A stretch of 64,000 nucleotides of DNA. Source: Pseudooceanicola spongiae (GTDB taxonomy: Bacteria > Pseudomonadota > Alphaproteobacteria > Rhodobacterales > Rhodobacteraceae). This document shows positions 32,910 through 41,750 of this stretch, one piece after another (position 1 is the first letter of the stretch; each line of letters starts with the position of its first letter). The DNA is taken from the NCBI RefSeq assembly GCF_014899185.1, contig NZ_CP045201.1:3821501-3885500 (forward strand). The letters run 5' to 3'. Made by a program: the position numbers and the translations under genes. A model generated the notes under the pieces. The model searched no databases, was not told where the DNA came from, and worked only from the letters and a program-made list of their open reading frames with translations.

Positions 32910-33521
32910 TCAGGCTTCGGCAGTTGCAGGGGCAACCAGCTTGGCGGTGATTTCGACCAGGCGCTGTGCTTGGTGGCTGACAGCGGCGCGGCCTGCGTCG
33001 TTGAATTCACCGGCTTTCACGGCGTAGCCGTAGGGGTTGCCGCCCGCTTCGCCGATCGAGGCGTGGGTGAAGCCCGGCGCGACCAGGATGCTGCCCCAGT
33101 GCATGACCGAGGTGTAGAAGCCGAGCAGAGTGCTTTCCATGCCGCCGTGATCGTTGGCTGCGCTGGTGGTCGCGGTCACAGTCTTGTTGGCCAGACCGCC
33201 TTGCGCCCAGACACCGCCGAGGGTGTCGATGAAGGCGCGCATCTGGCTGGGAGCGGAGCCGAAACGGGTCGGGAAGCTGAAGAAATAGCCATCGGCCCAG
33301 ATCATGTCGTCTGCGGTTGCGACGGGGGCATCCTTGACCTTGTCGGCCTGAGCTTTCCACGCCTCTTGCGTGTCGACGACCGACTGCGGTGCGGTTTCAG
33401 CCACGCGCAGAACGCGGACTTCGGCACCGGCTTCGCGGGCAGCGCGGGCGGCTTCTTCGGCAACGGCGTGGTTGGTGCCATAGGTGGAGTAATAGATGAC
33501 TGCGATTTTGGGGGCGCTCAT
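32910..33521 (-). CDS. wrbA: NAD(P)H:quinone oxidoreductase, WrbA type
   Basis: 203 residues. FMN-dependent flavodoxin-fold quinone reductase that protects against quinone redox cycling. It has the phosphate loop [19 protein letters not shown] (about 9-27), the central [20 protein letters not shown] (about 80-99) and the late [23 protein letters not shown] (about 147-169). A direct repeat just upstream of its start is a candidate operator. A shared terminator follows. Confidence 0.92.
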   Translation of the reverse strand: MSAPKIAVIYYSTYGTNHAVAEEAARAAREAGAEVRVLRVAETAPQSVVDTQEAWKAQADKVKDAPVATADDMIWADGYFFSFPTRFGSAPSQMRAFIDTLGGVWAQGGLANKTVTATTSAANDHGGMESTLLGFYTSVMHWGSILVAPGFTHASIGEAGGNPYGYAVKAGEFNDAGRAAVSHQAQRLVEITAKLVAPATAEA

Positions 33522-33533
33522 GGCGATCTCTCC

Positions 33534-33555
33534 GTGACTAAGTTTGGTGACTAAG
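33534..33555 (-). promoter_or_regulatory. Direct repeat upstream of wrbA
   Basis: GTGACTAAG occurs at 33534-33542 and again at 33547-33555, 13 nt apart (CTTAGTCAC when read on the wrbA strand). It lies 13-35 bp before the wrbA start codon, where a repressor site might be. The regulator is unknown. Confidence 0.4.
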
Positions 33556-33638
33556 CTTGTGAGAGGGATCTAGTCGGCCCGGCCGCTCAATACGAGTGGC
33601 CTAACCGCAAAGTATGTGTGCGCCAATGCACCAAGGTC

Positions 33639-34190
33639 TTAGCGAAACGGCGCGCCGTGCGCCCAGACCGTCAGGGAGAGCCGCTCTCCGGCGGTCACGG
33701 GCACCACGCGGTGCAGGGCAAAGGAGGGGAAAAGCACGGCTGTTCCCGGCTCCAACGGGGCGGTGCGCAGGTTCGAATCGAACCAGACCTCAAGGGTGCC
33801 GCCCTTGTAGGCGCCGGGCTCGGAAAGCTGCGTGACCAGCGTCAGTTTGCGCCGCGCCGCCAGTGTGCCGTCGCCAACATCGGAGTGCCAGCCGAAGTGC
33901 CCCTCTCTCGCGGCGTCATAGCGCGCGATCTGTGGGCTTTCGGCGAAATCCTGCAGGTCGAAATCGAAGACCTCGCGGTTGGCGACGCGCACCACGTCGA
34001 TCAGCCGGTCCATCACCCAGTCGGTGCCGGGAACATCATCGACCCAGACCAGTTCGGCGCGGCGCAGGTTCTGATCCTTGGCACGACGCACGAGGCCCGC
34101 CTCCTGCGCGGGGGCGGCGCGGGCAATCTCGGCCAGCCGAGCGCATTCAACGGCGGAAAAGGCTTCGGGAACAATGTGAAAGGCGATCAT
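33639..34190 (-). CDS. 2OG-Fe(II) oxygenase
   Basis: 183 residues. The double-stranded beta-helix ligands are visible: HFGWHSDVGDG (His and Asp, about 97-107) and FALHRVVPVTAGERLSLTVW (the second His and the oxoglutarate-binding Arg, about 158-177). It resembles prolyl-hydroxylase-type PiuC/PKHX proteins. The start ATG (IAFHIVPEAFSA follows) lies 28 codons inside a longer frame and was chosen by family similarity. Its ribosome-binding site is weak. Substrate unknown. Confidence 0.8.
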   Translation of the reverse strand: MIAFHIVPEAFSAVECARLAEIARAAPAQEAGLVRRAKDQNLRRAELVWVDDVPGTDWVMDRLIDVVRVANREVFDFDLQDFAESPQIARYDAAREGHFGWHSDVGDGTLAARRKLTLVTQLSEPGAYKGGTLEVWFDSNLRTAPLEPGTAVLFPSFALHRVVPVTAGERLSLTVWAHGAPFR

Positions 34191-34238
34191 GACAGGCTGC
34201 GGCTCCGGGAGGGCGAAGCGCTGGCAATAGGGCCTGTG

Positions 34239-34272
34239 GCCCGGCGTCGCGCATAGGTTTGCGACGCCGGGC
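34239..34272. terminator. Perfect 12-bp hairpin after nadE
   Basis: GCCCGGCGTCGC (34239-34250) and GCGACGCCGGGC (34261-34272) with a 10-nt loop. It lies 30 bases after the nadE stop on the minus strand and before the oxygenase start. No T-run is evident. Confidence 0.55.
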
Positions 34273-34301
34273 ATGTCGTATTTGACGCATACGAGCGGGG
34301 A

Positions 34302-35960
34302 TCAGCCGCCGTCGCGCCAGCGGTTGACGATGGGATAGCGGCGATCCAGCCAGAAGGCGCGTTTGGTCAGGCGGGTGCCGGGGGCGGACTGAAAGCGTTT
34401 GTATTCGCTGAGGTAGAGCAGGCGTTCGACCTGCTTCACATCCGCGTGATCATAGCCCGCCGCGACGCAATCGCTGACCGAGGCATCCTGATCGACCAGC
34501 AGGTCGAGAATCCCGTCGAGCACCGGATAATCGGGCAGGGAATCGCTGTCTTTCTGGTCGGGGCGCAGCTCGGCCGAGGGGGGTTTGGAGATGATGCGCG
34601 CGGGGATCACCTCGCCCTCGGGGCCGGCCATCCAGTCGCGGTGATTGGCATTGCGCCAGCGGCACTGTTCAAAAACGCGTGTCTTGTAGAGATCCTTGAT
34701 CGGATTGTAACCGCCCGCCATGTCGCCGTAGATCGTGGCATAGCCGACCGCGACCTCGGACTTGTTGCCCGTCGTCAGCAGCATTTCGCCGAACTTGTTG
34801 GACATCGCCATCAGCAGCAGGCCGCGCAGGCGGGACTGGATGTTTTCTTCGGTGATGTCGGGCTTGGTGTCCTCGAACAGCGGGGCGAGGGTTGCGGTGA
34901 TCGCGTCGCGGCCTTCGCTGATCGGCACGTAATCGTAGCGGCATCCGAGGGCCAGAGCGGCGGCTTTGGCATCTTCCAGCGAATGCTCAGACGTGTATTC
35001 CGACGGTAGCATGACGCAGCGCACGTTCTGCGGGCCGAGTGCATCGACGGCGATGGTGGCGACCAGCGCCGAGTCGATGCCGCCGGACATGCCGAGCAGC
35101 ACCTTCTTGAAGCCGGTCTTGCCGCAGTAGTCGCGCAGGGATTCGACCATGGCGCGGTAGTCCTGCTCCCACTCATCCGGGATACGCTCCTTGGCCCCGG
35201 TTTCGATCTGCCAGCCCTCGGGCGTGCGGGCGAGGTCGACATGCACGACGTCCTCGTCAAAGACCGACATCTGGAACGCCAGAGCACCGCCGGGGTTGAG
35301 GCCGAAGCTGCCACCGTCGAAGACCTGATCGTCCTGACCGCCCACCATGTTGAGGTAGATCAGCGGCAGGCCCGTCTCGATCACGCGCGCGACCATGTGG
35401 TTGAAGCGGGTGCCGAGCTTGTTGCGGTAGTAGGGCGAGCCGTTCGGGACCAGCAGGAACTCGGCGCCGGTTTCTGCAAGGGTTTCAGAGACTTCCGGGT
35501 GCCAGGCGTCTTCGCAGATCGGGCTGCCGATGCGGGTATTTCCCACGGCATAGGGCCCGCCGAGCGCGCCGCTGTCATACAGGCGCACCTCGTCGAAGAC
35601 CGTCTCGTTCGGCAGGTTGTGCTTGAGCACACGGCTCACGACGCGCCCGCCGCGGCAGATGTGGTAGGCGTTGTAGAGCGAGGCGCCCTCAAGCCAGGGC
35701 CCGCCGATCGCCAGCGCGGGACCGTCGGCACATTGCACGGCAAGTGCTTCGATCGCGGCGATGGCGGTCTGGTGGAACACCGGCTTTTCGATCAGATCCT
35801 GCACCTGATAGCCGGTGATGAACATCTCGGGCAGGGCCACCAGATCGGCGCCGGCGTCGCGCCCGGCCTGCCAGGCGGTGAAGGCTTTCAGGGCATTGCC
35901 CTCGATATCCCCGACTGTGGGGTTGAGCTGGGCCAGTGTGATGCGGAACCGGTCGGACAT
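34302..35960 (-). CDS. nadE: Glutamine-dependent NAD+ synthase
   Basis: 552 residues, two domains. The N-terminal nitrilase-type glutaminase (about 1-265) has the catalytic triad in ALPEMFITGY (Glu), LKHNLPNETVFDE (Lys) and GSPICEDAWHPE (Cys). The C-terminal ammonia-using NAD synthase has the PP-loop LLGMSGGIDSALVATIAVDALG (about 290-311), TGNKSEVAVGYATIYGDMAGG (about 397-417) and SKPPSAELRPDQKDSD. It makes NAD+ from deamido-NAD+, the last step. Two SIR2-fold proteins, which consume NAD+, are encoded elsewhere in the window. Confidence 0.95.
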   Translation of the reverse strand: MSDRFRITLAQLNPTVGDIEGNALKAFTAWQAGRDAGADLVALPEMFITGYQVQDLIEKPVFHQTAIAAIEALAVQCADGPALAIGGPWLEGASLYNAYHICRGGRVVSRVLKHNLPNETVFDEVRLYDSGALGGPYAVGNTRIGSPICEDAWHPEVSETLAETGAEFLLVPNGSPYYRNKLGTRFNHMVARVIETGLPLIYLNMVGGQDDQVFDGGSFGLNPGGALAFQMSVFDEDVVHVDLARTPEGWQIETGAKERIPDEWEQDYRAMVESLRDYCGKTGFKKVLLGMSGGIDSALVATIAVDALGPQNVRCVMLPSEYTSEHSLEDAKAAALALGCRYDYVPISEGRDAITATLAPLFEDTKPDITEENIQSRLRGLLLMAMSNKFGEMLLTTGNKSEVAVGYATIYGDMAGGYNPIKDLYKTRVFEQCRWRNANHRDWMAGPEGEVIPARIISKPPSAELRPDQKDSDSLPDYPVLDGILDLLVDQDASVSDCVAAGYDHADVKQVERLLYLSEYKRFQSAPGTRLTKRAFWLDRRYPIVNRWRDGG

Positions 35961-36204
35961 GAGAACCCCTTTCGCTGCCCTGCGTGAATACGCATCAGGG
36001 CTTTATCTTTGATTACCGGCTGGGCGGGGCGAGTGAAAGCCGATTTGCCGATCCGGGGCGTTTGCGGGCAAGGCTCGGCCGGTCTGGCGGAAAGGCGTTG
36101 TATCACGGTGCAGCGTCGCTTAGGTTTTCGACAATCCGGGAGCCAGGCCAAGTCATCAGCCAGGACAGGCCCCCAGCCGGAAATTGCACGTTCAAGGAGA
36201 GAAC

Positions 36205-37713
36205 ATGGCTCAGAGGCTGAAGACGCTTTTGGCGGCCGGCGCGGCCTGCATCGCACTGGTGTCGACATCGACCTGGGCGCAGGACGCAGATGTGCGCACC
36301 AAGCAGTACGAAGACGGAGGCGTCTACGAGGGCACCTTTCTGAACGGTCTGCAGGACGGCACGGGCACCTACAGCCTGCCGAACGGCTATGAATATACCG
36401 GCGACTGGGTGCAGGGTGAAATCCTCGGCCAGGGGCGGGCGCGGTTCCCCAACGGCTCGGTCTATGAGGGGGCGTTTGCCAAGGGCAAGCCCGAGGGCTT
36501 CGGCAAGATCACCTTTTCCGATGGTGGCACCTATGAGGGCGAATGGGCCGACGGCAAGATCACCGGGCAGGGCATCGCGGAATACGCCAATGGCGTGCGC
36601 TATGAGGGCGGCTTTCGCAACGCCATGCACAACGGCAAGGGCCGGATGAAGAATCCCGACGGCTATGTCTACGAGGGCGACTGGATCAACGGCGTCAAGG
36701 AAGGCACCGGCACCATCACCTATCCCGACGGCGCGACCTACGAGGGGCAGATCGTGGCGGGCGTGCGGCAGGGGCAGGGCACGCTGCTCATGTCCGACGG
36801 GCTGAGCTATACCGGCGACTGGGACAACGGCCAGATCAGCGGCACCGGCAAGCTGACGCAGCCGAACGGCGATATCTACGAGGGCGCGCTGAAGGACGGC
36901 AAACGTCAGGGGCAGGGCCGCGTGACCTATGCCAATGGCGACATCTACGAGGGCGGGTTTGTCGACGACAAGCGCGAGGGCGAGGGCACCTTCAGCGGCG
37001 TCGACGGCTATCGGTACGTCGGCCAATGGGCGGCGGACAAGATTGCGGGGACCGGCGAAGTCACCTTCCCCGATGGCTCGGTCTACAAGGGCGACTTTGC
37101 CAACGACCTCGCCAATGGCAAGGGCACGATCACCTATCCCGATGGCGCCACTTACGTCGGCGACTGGGTCAATGGCGTGATCGAGGGGCAGGGCGTGGCG
37201 CGTTTCCCCACCGGCGTTGTCTATGAGGGCGGCTTCAAGCAGGCCAAGAACGACGGCTACGGCGTGATGACCCACTCCGACGGCTATCGCTATGAGGGCG
37301 ACTGGGTCGCGGGCCAGCGGCAGGGCAAGGGCACGGCCACCTTCCCCGGCGGCATGGTCTACACCGGCGATTTCGTCGCCGGAGAGCGCGACGGCGTCGG
37401 CAAGATCACCATGCCCGACGGGTTCTCCTACGAGGGCGCATGGAAAGCGGGCGAGATGACCGGCAAGGGCGTCGCGACCTATGCCAATGGCGATATCTAC
37501 ACCGGCACGTTCGAACAGGGCCGCCGTCAGGGCGAAGGCACGCTGACCTATGCCACGGGCGAAGTCCTGTCGGGCAAATGGTCGAACGGCGCGCTGGAGG
37601 GGGCAGAGGCCAAGCCCCTGCCTGCCGACCCCGCAGCGCTGGCACCCGAGACGGATGCGCCTGTGACGGCCCCTGATACTGCACCGGCACCCACACCGGC
37701 CCCGGCGAACTGA
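36205..37713 (+). CDS. Exported MORN-repeat protein
   Basis: 502 residues. A signal peptide (AQRLKTLLAAGAACIALVST, ending near WAQ) is followed by about 19 tandem MORN units of 23 residues each (YxGxWxxGxxxGxGxxxxxxG), from about residue 40 to 465. The tail is a Pro/Ala-rich stretch ending in TPAPAN. MORN repeats form extended beta sheets and often bind lipid or serve as scaffolds. The ATG has AAGGAG seven bases upstream. The gene is followed by a strong terminator. The repeat number per strain is likely variable. Confidence 0.9.
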   Translation: MAQRLKTLLAAGAACIALVSTSTWAQDADVRTKQYEDGGVYEGTFLNGLQDGTGTYSLPNGYEYTGDWVQGEILGQGRARFPNGSVYEGAFAKGKPEGFGKITFSDGGTYEGEWADGKITGQGIAEYANGVRYEGGFRNAMHNGKGRMKNPDGYVYEGDWINGVKEGTGTITYPDGATYEGQIVAGVRQGQGTLLMSDGLSYTGDWDNGQISGTGKLTQPNGDIYEGALKDGKRQGQGRVTYANGDIYEGGFVDDKREGEGTFSGVDGYRYVGQWAADKIAGTGEVTFPDGSVYKGDFANDLANGKGTITYPDGATYVGDWVNGVIEGQGVARFPTGVVYEGGFKQAKNDGYGVMTHSDGYRYEGDWVAGQRQGKGTATFPGGMVYTGDFVAGERDGVGKITMPDGFSYEGAWKAGEMTGKGVATYANGDIYTGTFEQGRRQGEGTLTYATGEVLSGKWSNGALEGAEAKPLPADPAALAPETDAPVTAPDTAPAPTPAPAN

Positions 37714-37742
37714 TCCGTCGTGCGCCGTTTGCGACTTTCCTC

Positions 37743-37772
37743 AAGGCCCCGCACTCTGTTGCGGGGCCTTTT
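37743..37772 (+). terminator. Terminator after the MORN gene
   Basis: AAGGCCCCGC-ACTCTGTT-GCGGGGCCTTTT: 10-bp stem, 8-nt loop, T-run. Confidence 0.9.
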
Positions 37773-37799
37773 CGCTTTCCCCCTGAAAGGAGTGTCGTC

Positions 37800-38513
37800 A
37801 TGAGCGATGCCATCATCACCAAACCCCTGAGCTATGTCGCCGGCGGCGCTGACTGCCACGGCTATCTGGCGCTGCCTGCGGGCCCCGGGCCGCATCCTGG
37901 CGTGCTGGTCGCGCCTGCTTTCGGTGGCCTGTCCGACAGTGACCGCGCCGTGGCCGACAGGCTGGCCGGGCTGGGCTATGCCGCGCTCGGCGTCGATTAT
38001 TACAGCGGCGGGGCCTATACGCAGGACCGCGAGGAGGCGAGCGCCCTGATGCAGGGGATGCAGAACGACCGCCCCCTGCTGGCCGCCCGGATGCAGGGCG
38101 CGCTGGCGGCGCTGGCCGGGCAGGAGCAGGTCGACGCGGCCCGCCTCGGGGCGATGGGGTTCTGCTTTGGCGGCAAGGCGGTGCTGGACCTGGCCCGCTC
38201 GGGCGCTGATTTCCGCGCCGGGGTGACCTTCCACGGGGTCTATGATGCGCCCGCGTCTGGCAGCCAGACCATGAAGCCCGCGATGCTGATCCTGCACGGT
38301 TGGGATGATCCGCTGGCCACGCCAGAGCAGACCGTTGCGCTGGCCGCCGAGCTGACCGCCCATTGCGCCGACTGGCAGCTGCTGGGCTTCGGGCACACGG
38401 GCCACGGCTTTACCAATGTGAACGCCAAAGGCCCCGGCATGGGCTATTCCGAGGCCGCGACGACGCGCGGCTGGGCCAATATGCTGCAGCTCTTTGCCGA
38501 TAAGCTGGCCTGA
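37800..38513 (+). CDS. Dienelactone hydrolase family protein
   Basis: 237 residues, alpha/beta-hydrolase fold. The catalytic triad is Cys in RLGAMGFCFGGKAVLDLA (about 116-133), Asp in ILHGWDDPLATPEQ and His in GHTGHGFTNVNAKG (about 200-213). GGLSDSDRAVADRLA and VLVAPAFGG near the start match the family. The Cys nucleophile is typical of dienelactone hydrolases rather than Ser-type esterases. GAAAGGAG precedes the ATG. Real substrate unknown. Confidence 0.88.
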   Translation: MSDAIITKPLSYVAGGADCHGYLALPAGPGPHPGVLVAPAFGGLSDSDRAVADRLAGLGYAALGVDYYSGGAYTQDREEASALMQGMQNDRPLLAARMQGALAALAGQEQVDAARLGAMGFCFGGKAVLDLARSGADFRAGVTFHGVYDAPASGSQTMKPAMLILHGWDDPLATPEQTVALAAELTAHCADWQLLGFGHTGHGFTNVNAKGPGMGYSEAATTRGWANMLQLFADKLA

Positions 38514-38542
38514 GGGCCGAGACGGCACACCCCAGAAACGAC

Positions 38543-38570
38543 AAAGGCCGGGGACATCCCCCGGCCTTTT
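38543..38570. terminator. Bidirectional terminator
   Basis: AAAGGCCGGGG-ACATC-CCCCGGCCTTTT: an 11-bp stem between the convergent hydrolase and yebC genes. Confidence 0.9.
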
Positions 38571-38594
38571 GATCTTGTGGAGGAAGGGGCGGCG

Positions 38595-39335
38595 TTACAG
38601 CTGCTCCATCACCTCGTCCGAGGCCTCGAAGTTGACGGTGACGCGCTGTACGTCGTCGTCATCTTCCAGCGCATCGATCAGCTTCATCAGCTTCTGCATG
38701 CCCTCAAGGTCAAGCTCGGTCGTGGTGGTCGGCTTCCAGATCAGCTTGGTCGAGTCGCTCTCGCCCAGCTCGGCCTCAAGCGCTGTGGCCACGCCGTTCA
38801 GATCGGTGTCGAGGCAATAGATGGTGTGGCCATCCTCGGTGCTTTCGACGTCTTCGGCACCGGCCTCGATCGCGGCCATCATCACGGTGTCGTTGTCGCC
38901 GACGCTGGCGGGGTAGGTCACTTCGCCCTTGCGGTCGAACATGAACCCAACCGAGCCGGTTTCGCCCAGGTTGCCGCCGTGCTTGGTGAAGGTCGAGCGG
39001 ACGTTCGAGGCGGTGCGGTTGCGGTTGTCGGTCATCGCCTCGACGATGACGGCAACACCACCGGGGCCGTAACCCTCATAGCGGATCTCTTCGTAGTCGT
39101 CGCCGTCCCCGACCTGCGATTTCTTGATCGCGCGGTCGATCACGTCTTTCGGCACGGAAACCGACTTGGCTTCCTTGACCGCCAGCCGCAGCCGGGGGTT
39201 CTTGTCGGGATCAGGGTCGCCCATCTTGGCGGCGACGGTGATCTCTTTCGAGAGTTTCGAAAACAGCTTGGACCGCGCAGCGTCCTGACGACCCTTGCGG
39301 TGCTGAATGTTTGCCCATTTAGAGTGGCCGGCCAT
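38595..39335 (-). CDS. YebC/PmpR-family transcriptional regulator
   Basis: 246 residues. It starts at [31 protein letters not shown], the family's first 32 residues, and contains [26 protein letters not shown] (about 97-122) and GSVGFMFDR. YebC proteins are DNA- and ribosome-associated; recent work on relatives (TACO1) points to translation of polyproline stretches. A longer frame upstream is not used because the family starts at this ATG. A candidate promoter with a palindrome lies upstream. Confidence 0.94.
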   Translation of the reverse strand: MAGHSKWANIQHRKGRQDAARSKLFSKLSKEITVAAKMGDPDPDKNPRLRLAVKEAKSVSVPKDVIDRAIKKSQVGDGDDYEEIRYEGYGPGGVAVIVEAMTDNRNRTASNVRSTFTKHGGNLGETGSVGFMFDRKGEVTYPASVGDNDTVMMAAIEAGAEDVESTEDGHTIYCLDTDLNGVATALEAELGESDSTKLIWKPTTTTELDLEGMQKLMKLIDALEDDDDVQRVTVNFEASDEVMEQL

Positions 39336-39371
39336 AGGTGCCTCCATGCTCCTGAAATCCAATATCGCGCC

Positions 39372-39405
39372 TCTATATTGCAGGGTGCCCCTTGCCTGCA
39401 AGGGG
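39372..39405 (-). promoter_or_regulatory. Candidate yebC promoter with palindrome
   Basis: On the minus strand, TTGCAG (39396-39401), 18 bases, then TATAGA (39372-39377), about 37 bp before the yebC ATG. The -35 lies inside a perfect inverted repeat, CCCCTTGC-CT-GCAAGGGG at 39388-39405, so a regulator could block the promoter. Confidence 0.5.
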
Positions 39406-39558
39406 ATCGGCGCGGGCATATCGCGATGGATGGCAAGTTTCGCGCGCCTTTCGGCGTGCCGGGGTCCGCACAGGGCGTCGCAGCCGGACTTCCCGCCGAT
39501 CTGGAGAGGCGGGAAAAATATTTGTGGATCGGTAACTTGGCCGGGTTATGTCTGCTCA

Positions 39559-41331
39559 ATGACAATAGATCAGATCATTCTCTTCACCCTGTTTTTCGCC
39601 GTCTTCGCCCTGCTGATATGGGGGAGATGGCGCTATGACCTTGTCGCCTTCGCCGCCCTGATGGTCGGGGTGGCCACGGGCGTCGTGCCCTATGAGGAGG
39701 CCTTTGCCGGGTTTGGCCATGAGGCGACGCTGATCGTGGCGCTGGTTCTGGTGATCTCGGCGGGGCTGGTACGCTCGGGGGCGGTCTATCTGATCACGCG
39801 CACGCTGGTGGACAGTTCGCGCAATCTTGGCCTGCATATCGCGCTGATGGGCGGGATCGGCGGCGTGCTGTCGGCCTTCATGAACAACGTGGCCGCGCTG
39901 GCGCTGCTGATGCCGGTGGATGTGCAGACCGCCAAGAAGGCCGGGCGCGCCCCGGGGCTGTCGCTGATGCCGCTGTCGTTCGCCACCATTCTGGGCGGTA
40001 TGGCGACGCTGATCGGGACGCCGCCGAACATCATCATTTCCTCCATCCGGGCGCAGACCCTGGGCGAGCCCTTTGGCATGTTCGACTTTGCCCCTGTGGG
40101 CGCGCTGACGGCGCTTGGTGGGCTGGCGTTCGTCGCGCTGATCGGCTGGCGGTTGATCCCGCAGCCCAAGACGGCGAGCCTGTCGGACAAGGAAATCGCG
40201 CAATACGTCGCCGAGCTGACGGTGCCCGAGGACAGCAAGATGATCGGCAACCGGGTCATCGACTACAGTGAGCAGGCGGAAAAGGCGGATGTGGCGATCC
40301 TCGGGCTGATCCGGGACAACCGGCGTCTTTATGGCCGTGCGCAAAACACCCGCCTGCAGGCAGGCGATGCGCTGGTGCTGGAGGCGGTGCCCGAGGCGCT
40401 GGACGAATTCCGCAGTGCGCTCGACCTGAGTTTTTCCGACCAGATCCGCGAAGATCAGCTGAAGGCAGACGGCGAGGGTCTGGATATTCTGGAGTTGGTC
40501 GTGACGGCCGAGTCGCGGCTGTCGGGCAAGACAGCGCAGGGTATCGGGCTGTCCTGGCGTCATCGCGCGGTGTTGATGGGGATTTCGCGGCAGGGCCGGC
40601 GGATCACCAAGCAGGTGCGCATGACCGAAGTGCGCCCGGGCGATCTGTTGCTGCTGCTGGTGCCGAAAGAGCAGGGGCAGGAGATTGCGGAATGGCTCGG
40701 ATGTCTGCCGCTGGCCGACCGTGGGCTGGCCGTGACCGAGAACAAGAAGGTCTGGTCTGCCATCGGGCTGTTCGCGCTGGCCGTGGCGGCGGCGAGCTTT
40801 GGTCTGATCCATCTGCCGATTGCGCTTGGCTTTGTGGTGATCGCCTATCTGCTGCTGCGGATCGTGCCGATGCGCGAGCTTTACGATCATATCGAGTGGC
40901 CCGTCGTGGTGCTGCTCGGCTCGATGATCCCGCTTGGCATGGCGCTGGAGAGTTCCGGCGGCACCGAGCTGATTGCGCAGGGGCTGGTGACGCTGACCAG
41001 CGGCTGGCCGGCCTGGGCGATCCTGACGGCGCTGATGGTGGTGACGATGACCCTCTCGGACGTGCTGAACAACACGGCGACGGCGATTGTCGCGGCCCCG
41101 ATCGGCATCCGCATGGCGCAGACGCTGGAGGTCTCGCCCGATCCGTTCCTGATGGCGGTGGCGATTGCGGCCTCGGCGGCGTTTCTGACGCCGATCGGGC
41201 ACAAGAACAACACGCTGATCCTCGGCCCCGGCGGCTATCGCTTTGGCGACTACTGGCGCATGGGGCTGCCGCTGGAGATTCTGGTCGTGGCCGTGTCGAT
41301 CCCGCTGATCCTGATCTTCTGGCCGCTTTGA
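39559..41331 (+). CDS. SLC13-family permease with TrkA-C domains (second paralog)
   Basis: 590 residues, similar in layout to the permease at 25365. It has SAFMNNVAALALLMPV and LGGMATLIGTPPNIIISS (about 151-168), two central TrkA-C domains (about 200-380), then LSDVLNNTATAIVAAPIGI and SAAFLTPIGHKNNTLILGPGGY in the second half. The NN-A and TP-N motifs mark the two re-entrant loops. The start is the ATG before TIDQIILFTLFF; no good ribosome-binding site is seen, so the start is less sure. The stop codon lies within a perfect FnrL box. Confidence 0.87.
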   Translation: MTIDQIILFTLFFAVFALLIWGRWRYDLVAFAALMVGVATGVVPYEEAFAGFGHEATLIVALVLVISAGLVRSGAVYLITRTLVDSSRNLGLHIALMGGIGGVLSAFMNNVAALALLMPVDVQTAKKAGRAPGLSLMPLSFATILGGMATLIGTPPNIIISSIRAQTLGEPFGMFDFAPVGALTALGGLAFVALIGWRLIPQPKTASLSDKEIAQYVAELTVPEDSKMIGNRVIDYSEQAEKADVAILGLIRDNRRLYGRAQNTRLQAGDALVLEAVPEALDEFRSALDLSFSDQIREDQLKADGEGLDILELVVTAESRLSGKTAQGIGLSWRHRAVLMGISRQGRRITKQVRMTEVRPGDLLLLLVPKEQGQEIAEWLGCLPLADRGLAVTENKKVWSAIGLFALAVAAASFGLIHLPIALGFVVIAYLLLRIVPMRELYDHIEWPVVVLLGSMIPLGMALESSGGTELIAQGLVTLTSGWPAWAILTALMVVTMTLSDVLNNTATAIVAAPIGIRMAQTLEVSPDPFLMAVAIAASAAFLTPIGHKNNTLILGPGGYRFGDYWRMGLPLEILVVAVSIPLILIFWPL

Positions 41332-41341
41332 TTAGGATCAA
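41328..41341 (+). promoter_or_regulatory. Perfect FnrL/FNR box
   Basis: TTGAT-TAGG-ATCAA matches the TTGAT-N4-ATCAA consensus of FNR-type oxygen sensors exactly. It overlaps the permease stop codon and is centred about 86 bp before the DUF6455 ATG, which fits activation of a start site near 41376. Confidence 0.75.
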
Positions 41342-41420
41342 GGCGGGGCCGGTCTTGCGGGCGTAGCCTCGGTGCCAAGGGCATTCGCACGGGCGGAGCC
41401 GGGGTCATCAGGAGGTTTAC

Positions 41421-41675
41421 ATGGGACTATTTCGCAAGCTGGACCGTCACGCGGCGCTGATGGATGGCATGGCCGAGCGGCTGGGCAGTGATATTGCCGG
41501 ATCTGTCGAGCAGTCACCCGAAGCAGGCGCACGGGCCTATCGGGCGGCGGTCATTTCCTGTGCGTCCTGTGGCAAGGAGGGGGCCTGTGTCAGCTGGCAG
41601 GCAGAGCATGAGACGGCTGACGCCGCGCCGGGGTATTGCCGGAATGGTGACTGGCTGGCAGCGTTGCGCCCCTGA
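41421..41675 (+). CDS. DUF6455 family small Cys-rich protein
   Basis: 84 residues. It begins MGLFRKLDRHAALMDGMAERLG and carries SCASCGKEGACVSW (about 51-64) and a late YCRNGDWL: four Cys in a CxxCx(5)C...C pattern suited to a metal or redox centre. The AGGAGG before the ATG is strong. A perfect FnrL box upstream suggests induction at low oxygen. Family function unknown. Confidence 0.8.
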   Translation: MGLFRKLDRHAALMDGMAERLGSDIAGSVEQSPEAGARAYRAAVISCASCGKEGACVSWQAEHETADAAPGYCRNGDWLAALRP

Positions 41676-41705
41676 TCGGGCGTTCCGCCGGTGGCGAGGT
41701 GGGGG

Positions 41706-41735
41706 CCTCCGGCGGAAGTATTTTGGGCAAGATGA
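41706..41735. repeat. GAAGTATTT-type intergenic repeat, copy 1
   Basis: CCTCCGGCGGAAGTATTTTG followed by GGCAAGATGA. Two more copies lie at 48601 and 59061. This is a short repeat I associate with Rhodobacteraceae intergenic DNA. It lies between the convergent DUF6455 and rimO genes. Confidence 0.8.
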
Positions 41736-41750
41736 CTTTGGAGCGGCGCT

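Noticed and set aside
39556..41202. A 548-codon frame opposite the second SLC13 permease
   Set aside because: Same reason as the first: antisense to a clear permease, with an extreme residue composition.
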